DNA from: Actinomycetes bacterium
GTDB lineage: Bacteria; Actinomycetota; Acidimicrobiia; Acidimicrobiales; Acidimicrobiaceae
DNA: 15,976 nucleotides
Direction of reading: 5' to 3'
NCBI GenBank assembly: GCA_021819025.1
Contig: JAKASN010000005.1
Location: 1 to 15,976 of the forward strand
Both the position numbers and the translations under genes were made by a program. How positions within the stretch are numbered: position 1 is the stretch's first letter; every line of letters begins with the position of its first letter. The notes under the pieces are model-generated. The model was not told the DNA's origin and searched no databases. It worked only from the letters and a program-made list of their open reading frames with translations. Shown here one piece after another: positions 7,646 to 14,536 of this stretch.

Positions 7646-8083
7646 TTGACTTCGCGTAAAGTTTCAGAATCTGTTGAGGTGGGTGCGTCAGCGGCGACGG
7701 TCTTCGATCTCCTCGCCGATGTGCGCCAGCACGCCGCCTTTGACGGATCCGCCACGGTAAAAGGAACGATCGATGCTCCGCCGCGACTCTTTAAAGGCGC
7801 CAAGTTCCGCATGTCGATGCGCTTGATCGTGCCCTATCGGACCACCAACGAAGTCGTGGAGTTCGAAGAGGGGCGCCTCATCGCATGGCGCCACTTTGGC
7901 CATCACATCTGGCGCTACGAACTTGAGGATCTCGGGGATTCCAGGTGTCGAGTCACCGAGACCTTTGATTTTGAGGGTGCGCGCAGTCCGCTCGCCCTTG
8001 AGCTTGCCAATGCGCCTGCTCGCAACCGCAGCGCCATCAAGGCGACTCTGCTGAACCTGCAACTTCGATTCGGTGCCGAGTAG
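7646..8083 (+). CDS. SRPBCC (START/polyketide cyclase-like) family protein
   Basis: 145 residues from a TTG; an upstream GTG at 7571 would make 170. The chain follows the SRPBCC plan of a helix-grip ligand-binding fold: an opening strand (RKVSESVEVGASAATVFDLLADV), the first helices, a curved sheet including VVEFEEGRLIAWRHFG and YELEDLGDSRCRVTETFDFEG, and a long C-terminal helix (NRSAIKATLLNLQLRF). Such proteins bind small hydrophobic ligands; the ligand cannot be told and no catalytic residue is evident. It starts 90 nt after nrdR on the same strand and may be co-transcribed. Base use is like the core genes, and it is the last clearly intact gene before a decayed stretch. Confidence 0.75.
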   Translation: MTSRKVSESVEVGASAATVFDLLADVRQHAAFDGSATVKGTIDAPPRLFKGAKFRMSMRLIVPYRTTNEVVEFEEGRLIAWRHFGHHIWRYELEDLGDSRCRVTETFDFEGARSPLALELANAPARNRSAIKATLLNLQLRFGAE

Positions 8084-9139
8084 CCAAGCGCCTTCTCATG
8101 TGAGTCCCTAAGGGCGAGTTGGCTCGCCTACCTGATGGCTGGGAAGTTTTTGGGAGCTGGGACGAAGGAGAGGTTTACTTGGTCGTGCTCGCCTATTTGG
8201 CCTCGTGGTCACCGTGACGGTCTTTGGGGCTTGGGGCGCGAGCTGCACTCGGGGCCCAGCTGTGAGCTGGCGCTACCACGAGCACAGAAAAAAGACCCCC
8301 TAGCCCTAGGTGAGCTGCTTGGCGCCCTGGGGTAGGCCTGTTATGGGCGATTCCCGAGCTCAGGTGCGGGGCTTATCTTCCTGGTGGGGGCGGATCCCAG
8401 GGTGACGATGATGAAGTGCCGGGGTTGCTCCTCGGTGCGGGCTTAGCGCAGGATCCGCCAAAGACAGGCGCGGTGGCCCGATGCGCTCATCATCGAGGTC
8501 TAGGGCACTGGCGCGGCGGCCGCTGGGATTGCGGTCGCTCTTGGGCTGCAATCGGGCCTCGTGCTCGCTAACAAGCCCACGTCGCGATGCGAGTTGGGCG
8601 TCGAAGGGCTCTTTATCGCTCGCAAGGGCTAAGATGGAAGTTGTAATCTAGGGTGTTTCAGATATGTCCCACCTCGGATTTCCGCTCTAGCACGGGCACC
8701 ATTGCGGTGACTCAAGAGGCAAATCTCACGTGCGAGTTCAAACAAACCTTTTGTCTTTCATTTTGGCGTCCCGTCTCATTTTTTGATTCGACGATGCCGT
8801 TGCCACTTTTGGCAGATAGAGCCCGAAGGTGCGTCGAGAAAAAATTACCTATCACAAAGCCAAGCAAGGTCGACGAGTTCGTCCGGTGGCCCAGGAGCTG
8901 CTTGTTTTTCCAATTTTTAATTCCCTTGGGGCGAGGCCATCAACCTCAAGCTCGATTGCCTCGCGCGATCGAGCCGCAAAGCTCGAAGGCGTGATCGCCG
9001 CGGCGAGTGATTCGTCGTTGGGGCTCTACGAGAGGGCCGCGTTGTTGGCGTCTAAGCGGTAATCCTAGGGCATGAGCTGGGCGTATCACCGGAGCCGGGC
9101 TTGTTCGGTTCCGAGGTGATATTGCGAATCTACTACTAA
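8084..9139. other. Gene-poor, probably decayed stretch between the SRPBCC and globin-EAL genes
   Basis: About 1 kb without a convincing gene. Frames are broken by stops yet stretches look once-coding, notably 8357-8632 (see separate entry) and 8970-9062, which reads GVIAAASDSSLGLYERAALL before a TAA. A hairpin with CGGAGCC and GGTTCCG arms sits near 9090-9115. The 66-residue frame at 8135-8335 lacks a ribosome site and is not called. Confidence 0.4.
8357..8632 (+). pseudogene. Possible decayed fragment resembling DXP reductoisomerase (Dxr)
   Basis: One frame with two stops (TAG at 8444 and 8501) reads GLIFLVGAD..., then DALIIEV-stop-GTGAAAAGIAVALGLQSGLVLANK and ends ...GVEGLFIARKG-stop. The block of small hydrophobics followed by LANK recalls the NADPH/substrate segment of Dxr (typically ...G..GL..T.AAL..G..LALANKESLV), but the ESLV part is missing and the rest does not match. 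This is a by-eye resemblance only; it might be a decayed piece of another Rossmann-type enzyme. Confidence 0.25.
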
Positions 9140-9175
9140 TTGGCACTTGGAAGATGGTGCAGTGCGGGTGATGTT

Positions 9176-11308
9176 GTGAATCTAAAGAAAAATGACCTTG
9201 AGTTAAATAGTGTTGCGATGAGGCGACGAAGCCGTGCCGTCGACGCTGCAATCGAAGCTTTCATGGCACGTGCCAATGCCAAACTCGCCCAAGAAGCGGG
9301 ACCCGCCAAAGTCTTGGGCTTTCTCAACCAAGGTGAGACCTCGAGCTTTTGGGCTTCGCAGGAGCGATTTCTCCGCGATCTCATCGACCACCGCGGCACG
9401 AGAGATGAGATGGACAAGTACGCCAGGCGGCTCGGTTATGCCCATGCCATGGTTGGTGTCAAGCCAAGTTGGGTGCTGGGGATGATCCCCCTTTTTGGCG
9501 AGCTCTTCCATGAAGTAGTCAAGGCGATCCAATTCGCCCCGTGCGAGAGCGACTTGACCCTAAATGCCATGTCAGAGCGCCTTGGCGCTGCCCTTCGTGC
9601 CATGGTCTACGTAGATGAGAGCATCGACGATCTCCTCGCGGATTGCATCGACGAGGTGAATGCCGCGATTTCCGCAGCCACCACCAGCGTGGATCTCATC
9701 TGCAGCACCATCGCCGCAATCCAAGCTTTCGCGGGCGTCGCCAGCGTAGCCTATGGGCGCGCCGATGGCAAGGGGAACCTCTTATACGAATACTTTGAGG
9801 GTGCGGAGTTCGCACGCTACCTCGAACTTGTCACAAGTGGCGCTGCGGCTGCGATGACTTCGTTGCCCGGGGCCGCGACGGGGCACGGTCCCTCGGGACG
9901 AGCGTGGCGCAGTGGGCAAATCCAACATTCGTCGTCCTTCTCTACGGACCCCACCATGGCGCCATGGCAGCAAGTGGCCGAGAGGCTCGGTCTGCGCAGT
10001 TTGTTGGCGTTGCCGATCTTAAACAGCACCGGGGACTCTATCGGCGTGGTGAACATCTACTCGAAGTGGCCGGGCTACTTCGCGCCCCACAAGCGCTACC
10101 GCGCCTTTGCCTACATCCAACAGGCGATGAGCGCTGCTTTGGTGCAACTCGACGCGGGACCAGTGGTTCCCGCCTCCCAGCGCGACAAGTTCCGCGAAAT
10201 GTTGCGCGGTGACTCCCTTGAAATGCACTTTCAACCCATCGTCGACCTACGCAGCGGAAATATTGTCAAGCTCGAAGCACTGGCGCGATTGCGAGGCCAC
10301 GCCGGAGTGTTGATCACCCCAGCGCAGTTCATGGGGGCTTTTGGATCTGAGGATCTCTACGTGCTTTTCCAGCGCGGCTTGGCGATCTCCATCGCGGTGC
10401 TAGAACGCCTCGAGTCCCAGGGTATCAAGACCGATGTGTCGGTGAACCTCCCCACTCAAGGGACCAAGGATCAGCGCTACTACGAGGCGGTGGCCCTAGC
10501 ATTGGCGTCCTCGAGTGTCGCGGCTGAGCGTCTCACCCTGGAGTTGACTGAAGAGGGAAAGCTCAGTGAGACCACCCTCGATGAGGCACCTGAGCTATGT
10601 CGAATGCGCTCTCTGGGTGTGCTGATCGCCCAAGACGACCTTGGCGCTGGCTACAGTTCTCTGCTGCGCCTCGAGCGCTTTGGCTTTCACGACGTCAAGA
10701 TCGACCAGGAGCTCATTCGCGGGGCGGGGGACGCCCGTAACGCTTTGGATCTCATTCAGCACCTCACCGGGCTTGCTCATGACCTGGGCATCGGCGTCGT
10801 CGTCGAAGGCCTCGAAGGTCCCGCGCTCCTCGAAGCCGCCGCGATCATGGGAGCAGACTACGGTCAAGGCTATGGCATTGCCCGACCAATGCCCGAAAGC
10901 GAGATCGCAGCTTTTTTCGCCGACTTTCGCTGGAGCACTGACGTCACCTCGCCGGTTACAGCCCTTGGCGCCCTCGCGGCAATGCGGCGCTGGTCGCGCC
11001 AGTTGCTGGCGATGGGCAACTACGGGAATCTCATCGAAAGCTCTATGCCCATCGATGAATTGAAGCATCTCCTGCGCGGCTTTCCCGAACTCGACCTCGA
11101 AGGCCACTTCTCGCGCCATTACCACGGTAGCGCCGCTGCACGGGCGCTTTCCTTGGCCGAGCTCGAAGAGAAGCTATCGGGTCTATTCGCGAGCGAGCCT
11201 CGCCCCGTCCGAGGCGCTTCGCACCCCGAGCGCCGCCGCGACCCGAACAAGGGAGATAGAAGCCGGCTTTGGGAAACTACTGAGAGGTGTCCGCAGCGAT
11301 TGCTCTGA
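9176..11308 (+). CDS. Globin-like sensor - GAF - EAL cyclic-di-GMP phosphodiesterase
   Basis: 710 residues from the GTG at 9176 (GGGTGAT just upstream); TTG 9140 and ATG 9218 are alternatives. No signal peptide or membrane helix, so cytosolic. Residues about 20-150 resemble the globin domain of globin-coupled sensors: KYARRLGYAHAMVGVKPSWVLG fits the pattern H-x-RIGL-P-x-W-Y, with His90 at the proximal haem position. A GAF-like domain follows (about 173-323, ending GVVNIYSKWPGYFAPHKRYRAFAYIQQA). The EAL domain (about 333-578) keeps Glu367 of EAL, Asn424, Glu456, Asp487-Asp488 (QDDLGAGYSSL), Lys508, Glu544 and Gln564, so it is likely active. A further ~130 residues at the C-terminus match nothing I know. 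There is no GGDEF domain. Expected role: c-di-GMP hydrolysis controlled by O2, NO or redox; the sensor call rests on one motif. Confidence 0.85.
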   Translation: MNLKKNDLELNSVAMRRRSRAVDAAIEAFMARANAKLAQEAGPAKVLGFLNQGETSSFWASQERFLRDLIDHRGTRDEMDKYARRLGYAHAMVGVKPSWVLGMIPLFGELFHEVVKAIQFAPCESDLTLNAMSERLGAALRAMVYVDESIDDLLADCIDEVNAAISAATTSVDLICSTIAAIQAFAGVASVAYGRADGKGNLLYEYFEGAEFARYLELVTSGAAAAMTSLPGAATGHGPSGRAWRSGQIQHSSSFSTDPTMAPWQQVAERLGLRSLLALPILNSTGDSIGVVNIYSKWPGYFAPHKRYRAFAYIQQAMSAALVQLDAGPVVPASQRDKFREMLRGDSLEMHFQPIVDLRSGNIVKLEALARLRGHAGVLITPAQFMGAFGSEDLYVLFQRGLAISIAVLERLESQGIKTDVSVNLPTQGTKDQRYYEAVALALASSSVAAERLTLELTEEGKLSETTLDEAPELCRMRSLGVLIAQDDLGAGYSSLLRLERFGFHDVKIDQELIRGAGDARNALDLIQHLTGLAHDLGIGVVVEGLEGPALLEAAAIMGADYGQGYGIARPMPESEIAAFFADFRWSTDVTSPVTALGALAAMRRWSRQLLAMGNYGNLIESSMPIDELKHLLRGFPELDLEGHFSRHYHGSAAARALSLAELEEKLSGLFASEPRPVRGASHPERRRDPNKGDRSRLWETTERCPQRLL

Positions 11309-12687
11309 GGGCTGCCCAAGGCGAGGAGGTGTTATCCCCGCACAAGCTCATCTTTGCGTTAGCGACAGAGCGAAGTGAGCTCGGATCCCTTTTCGACGAG
11401 GTGCTTCTCTAGGCCAAGGAGTGCTCGCCGCTTCGATTGCCACGGTGCTCCAACGCGGCGCCCCCGGGGCTCTTCAGCGCAGAGCCGCTCCGAGTCTGAA
11501 CGCCGCAGCCCGATCCGCCTTTTTTCGTTACATCCCACGCGATGTGCGCGTGGACGCCTTGCCGAACGTCGGTGGCCGATCTCGCCGATCGCCGCATGGA
11601 TCCCGTGTGCCGGAATGTTTTAGAGTTCCCCACGGCGCGAGAGCCGCACAACCTTCGGGGCCGCCCGTTGAAAAGATAGCGATGCGTTGATAATCGGGAC
11701 TTTCTCGTTGTCGAAACTGACCCCCGACGTGTCGGATGCATTTGGGCTGATGGCTCTTGAGGGATGTGGCGACCTGGTCTCAGATACCCTGGGGCGCGAA
11801 ATGTTCGCACAGGGATAAGGAATGCAATTTGGCCATTACCGCGACCAACGCGATGCCAAGGTGGCGATGAGGTTATTTTTTGACTCTACTGCTGGAAGAG
11901 CGCCGACGGCGAACTCGGCAGATGGTATCTAATAGTGGAGTGTTGCGACGGTTTAGCTAGCCTAATGATCCTTTGATATCGAGAGCGCTACGAGGAATAG
12001 AATCGCAGAGGAGCACCTCGTTAACGGTTTAGAAGCTAGGTACTTAGTTTGCCACTCATGACATCGCCAAACGGCGCGGCCCTGCCATGAACAGCTCGAT
12101 ACCGCTTACCCCTGGTTTCGGCTAAAAGAAAAGAAGAAAAGAAGCCGCGTTAGGGGTCGGATTGTGTGTAGATTCACTTGCCGCGTAGCGGCGGTCATGG
12201 CACTTAGGAAATGTAACAAAAACTAGAGGCAAAGGAGGCGTACCATCATCGCCAGTTCCAGGAATACCCAAAAGCGAAGCCAGACCCCCACCTGGCCTTA
12301 GAGGTGCCAACTGTCGAGCCTGGGCGTCCGCTCCGTCGAAAATAGACTGTGGTCGCCAACTGCTGTGTTCGAATTTCATCGTTGTTTTGTTCGCGGCTTA
12401 ACCGCTTAGTGGGTTTGCCCCGACATTGAGGTGAAGCATAAGCGCGTTTAATAGGAGCTTGGGCGTTCTGGAGCGCACTCAAATCGAAAGCCGTCGCCGC
12501 GCGGTTGTAGTCTTTGGGGTGACTTCGGGCCGCAGGGGTTGCGCCCAATGTATTTCGTAATTGTCTTGCTCCACCTGGCATCGGATAAATCGCGCCTTTG
12601 GCAGGTGATAAATGCCTCTCAGAGTTGACGCCGGGTCAATTGCATTTAGCAACTATTCAGTTCCGGGGCAGATCTTGCCAGCTGATA
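11309..12687. other. Gene-poor stretch, partly decayed coding DNA
   Basis: Nearly 1.4 kb with no convincing gene on either strand. Between about 11400 and 11820 protein-like stretches move between frames (one ends VADLADRRMDPVCRNVLEFP, another FLVVETDPRRVGCIWADG, a third AFGLMALEGCGDLVSDTLGR), which suggests a frameshifted old gene, but I cannot assign it. From about 11900 the DNA is more AT-rich, with a purine-only tract near 12124-12144 and an AAAGGAGG at about 12232-12239 that is not followed by a usable start. No RNA gene was recognised. Confidence 0.4.
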
Positions 12688-12716
12688 TTGACAGATTGTG
12701 TTATCCAAACTATCTT
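12688..12716 (+). promoter_or_regulatory. Sigma70-like promoter for the TasA-like/signal peptidase module
   Basis: A perfect -35 TTGACA (12688-12693), a 17-nt spacer and -10 TATCTT (12711-12716, four of six consensus bases). It would give a leader of roughly 105-110 nt before the ATG at 12831. It is the best promoter match found in the window. Confidence 0.6.
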
Positions 12717-12818
12717 AGCCCTCGGGCGAGCAATGCTTGAAGGTCGTAGGTGGTCGCCTGACCTTTACAGCGCAAATGGCGAAACCGGCGCCCGTACTTA
12801 GTCATGCAAAGCATCGAA

Positions 12819-12824
12819 GAAGGA
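12819..12824 (+). promoter_or_regulatory. Ribosome binding site deciding the TasA-like gene start
   Basis: GAAGGA six bases before the ATG at 12831. The in-frame ATG at 12804 has no comparable site and would put nine polar residues ahead of the signal peptide. Confidence 0.65.
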
Positions 12825-12830
12825 ACGGTA

Positions 12831-13592
12831 ATGAAGGTTTTTGATCATATCGGCATCAAGCTGGCGGCACTCGCCATAACAGGAGGCACAGGAGTTATGC
12901 TCTTTGCTTCCTCTCCAGTTAGCACTGACTTTACGGCGGTCAGCTCCCAGCATTTGGGGGCACAGGGAGCGTTTGTAGGCCTCAACGTAACGCAGGGTTC
13001 GTTCAATGTATCCAACCTGGTACCCGGTGGGCCGGCCAATACTCCCCAAGACATTACTTTTGAGAATACCGGTACTGTTCCTGAAGCACTGAATATTATC
13101 TTTGGTAGCATTACCACGAACGTAGCCGGTCTGACTCTCAGCGGTACGCCTTTGCTCCCTGCTGGCACGGATCCGTTGACTCAGCTTGAGATTGTTGTAA
13201 CGCCAGCTAATTCAGGAGCAGTCACAGCTTTCGGATCCGCTGCAACGCAGACCTTCAACTTCAGCCAGATTACGGGTCAGTCCGGAGTCTCTTTCTCACA
13301 GGCTAACGGTGTGACAACAATTTCTGGGATAGCACCGCAGCATCTGGCGACCGTTCTTCCCGGTACCAGCAATGAAATCGAGGTTGCCGTCTCCTTCCAG
13401 CTCGCGGCTGACGGGGGAACTGCTCCGTCTTACATAAATCCGGATGGAACTGTCGGTATTTACGGTAATGACTGGATGAATGCCAATATCCAAATCCCTT
13501 ATATGGTTCAGGCGGAGGCCGGCGGCAGCGCTAGCAATCCGGTTGCCACGCCGTTTGAGCCCTCAGCGGTGTACCAGCCGACTGTGAGTTGA
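12831..13592 (+). CDS. Secreted TasA/camelysin-like protein with SipW-type signal peptide
   Basis: 253 residues. N-terminus MKVFDHIGIK then a hydrophobic core LAALAITGGTGVMLFA (about 11-26), like the signal peptides cut by SipW-type peptidases. The mature chain follows the TasA-family opening: a short strand (GAQGAFVGLNV), then FNVSNLVPGG and ITFENTGTVPEALNI, comparable to the NLSNLKPGD and F-FENNGS motifs of TasA. The rest is beta-rich and full of Thr, Ser, Gly, Ala and Asn. From residue 11 onward there is no Lys, Arg or Cys. It lacks the C-terminal membrane anchor or sorting signal of a pilin. Its partner is the signal peptidase downstream. Likely an extracellular fibre or surface protein; the family call is by pattern, not search. 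More A/T at third positions than the dap genes suggests a different history. Confidence 0.7.
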   Translation: MKVFDHIGIKLAALAITGGTGVMLFASSPVSTDFTAVSSQHLGAQGAFVGLNVTQGSFNVSNLVPGGPANTPQDITFENTGTVPEALNIIFGSITTNVAGLTLSGTPLLPAGTDPLTQLEIVVTPANSGAVTAFGSAATQTFNFSQITGQSGVSFSQANGVTTISGIAPQHLATVLPGTSNEIEVAVSFQLAADGGTAPSYINPDGTVGIYGNDWMNANIQIPYMVQAEAGGSASNPVATPFEPSAVYQPTVS

Positions 13593-13636
13593 TGCGCACT
13601 AACGTACTGCAATCCAAGGACGATTGAAACGGAGTT

Positions 13637-13676
13637 GCCGGGTCCGATCGATCCGAATGGAGAGATCGGATCCGGC
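13637..13676 (+). promoter_or_regulatory. Hairpin between the TasA-like and signal peptidase genes
   Basis: Arms 13637-13649 (GCCGGGTCCGATC) and 13664-13676 (GATCGGATCCGGC) pair over 13 bp with one G-U wobble and a 14-nt loop. There is no T-run after it, so it resembles an attenuator, a processing site or an mRNA-stabilising stem rather than a full terminator. It lies about 45 nt after the first gene and 158 nt before the second, and could keep the structural protein in excess over the peptidase. Confidence 0.5.
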
Positions 13677-13820
13677 CCGCTCGTGGCAGATATCTTCGTG
13701 CAGCGGTCCAAGGGTAGCGCTGTGTATTTTGGCTCCATCGAGTCAAGGACTAGGAGCTACGCTTGCCGAGCAGAGGCAATCAAATAACGACAAAATGCCG
13801 AGGTGGTGGGGTGGAGTTCA

Positions 13821-13825
13821 TGGAG
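13821..13825 (+). promoter_or_regulatory. Ribosome binding site supporting the signal peptidase GTG start
   Basis: TGGAG with 8-nt spacing to GTG 13834. ATG 13795 and TTG 13624 are in frame but poorly preceded, and the longer versions would translate through the hairpin region. Confidence 0.45.
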
Positions 13826-13833
13826 ATGGCAGC

Positions 13834-14430
13834 GTGCAAACGGATATTGTGAGGCTCTTCTCGAGAGAGTGGCCATGCATCGTGAGACGGACTGTTGTAG
13901 TCGTGCTGATAGCCCTATTGGCAGTTGGAGGGCTTTTTGTGGCTTCGACGAGTCACAGTTACGTTACCACGCCATCGATGTGGCCCAATATACCTCCGGG
14001 ATCTTTGATATTCGTGAGGAGCGAACCGTCGTATCATGTCGGTGAAGTAATCGAGTTTCGCGCTAATGGTTTGGTATGGGCCCATCGATTGATTGGGATA
14101 ACGCATGCTGGTGATTATGTCACCAAGGGTGATAATCCCGCAAATGTACCGGATATTTTCGTTCCGCCCGTCACAAAACAGGACGTCATCGGTGCCGTTG
14201 TCGCCGCGCCGCGGTTTCTTGGCTTTCCAATCCTGGCGATGAAGCATCCGAGCTATGCGTTGCATTGGTTTGTTACGGAGTTAGGCACGGCGGGCAAACT
14301 GGCTGTACTGATGATAGAGCTTCTGTTGTTTGCCTGGTTATTGAAATATCGACGGCGCACTGACGCGAAATCAGCAATGAGGGGAATTGTGGTATCACCA
14401 ACTGCATCCTTGGATAAGACTCGGAGTTGA
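13834..14430 (+). CDS. Signal peptidase I, SipW/SEC11 (S26B) type
   Basis: 198 residues from GTG 13834 (in-frame ATG 13795 would add 13). Membrane serine protease that removes signal peptides on the outer face. Layout: short basic N-terminus, membrane helix (about 20-38, RTVVVVLIALLAVGGLFVA), catalytic domain, second helix (about 155-170, AVLMIELLLFAWLL) and basic tail (KYRRR). Box B is TTPSMWPNIPPGSLIFV with nucleophile Ser48. The box that holds the general-base Lys in ordinary bacterial LepB reads WAHRLIG here, so His84 replaces it, as in archaeal/ER SEC11 and Bacillus SipW. YVTKGDN supplies Asp100, and Asp107 follows. Placed after a TasA-like gene, it is probably the dedicated peptidase for that protein. 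Codon use (ATA, GTA, AGA, TTA) is unlike the dap cluster. Confidence 0.85.
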   Translation: MQTDIVRLFSREWPCIVRRTVVVVLIALLAVGGLFVASTSHSYVTTPSMWPNIPPGSLIFVRSEPSYHVGEVIEFRANGLVWAHRLIGITHAGDYVTKGDNPANVPDIFVPPVTKQDVIGAVVAAPRFLGFPILAMKHPSYALHWFVTELGTAGKLAVLMIELLLFAWLLKYRRRTDAKSAMRGIVVSPTASLDKTRS

Positions 14431-14434
14431 CTTG

Positions 14435-14536
14435 ATGGCGCGCGCTCAGCGTCGTCGCATACTGGCAATAATCGGAGGCATTCCCACCGGGCGTGTGCAC
14501 ACAAAAAAATATCGCATCCTCAAGACAGGTACTTAG
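14435..14536 (+). CDS. Very small basic ORF after the signal peptidase (doubtful)
   Basis: 33 residues from an ATG only four bases after the signal peptidase stop, with GGAG eight bases upstream, so it is well placed for coupled translation. The N-terminus is MARAQRRR followed by a short hydrophobic ILAIIGGI and then a basic tail ending YRILKTGT. It could be a small membrane-associated peptide, or the start of a third gene of the module cut short: it opens like a signal-anchor but stops at 14534. No family is recognised. Confidence 0.3.
   Translation: MARAQRRRILAIIGGIPTGRVHTKKYRILKTGT

Noticed and set aside
8135..8335. 66-residue forward frame
   Set aside because: No Shine-Dalgarno, odd composition, and embedded in a stretch with broken frames.
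11409..11810. 133-residue reverse-strand frame
   Set aside because: Low-complexity Arg/Ser/Gly-rich composition typical of an antisense shadow; no start signal or recognisable family.
12232..12252. Perfect AAAGGAGG Shine-Dalgarno-like motif
   Set aside because: The following codon at proper spacing is ATC, and that frame stops soon after at a TAG; no gene can be built on it.
12122..12581. Two overlapping reverse-strand frames (85 and 111 residues)
   Set aside because: No ribosome binding site, no motif, and neither is favoured by composition over the other; insufficient support.
12598..12801. 67-residue forward frame upstream of the TasA-like gene
   Set aside because: It runs through the TTGACA/TATCTT promoter and leader, has no ribosome site and shows no motif.
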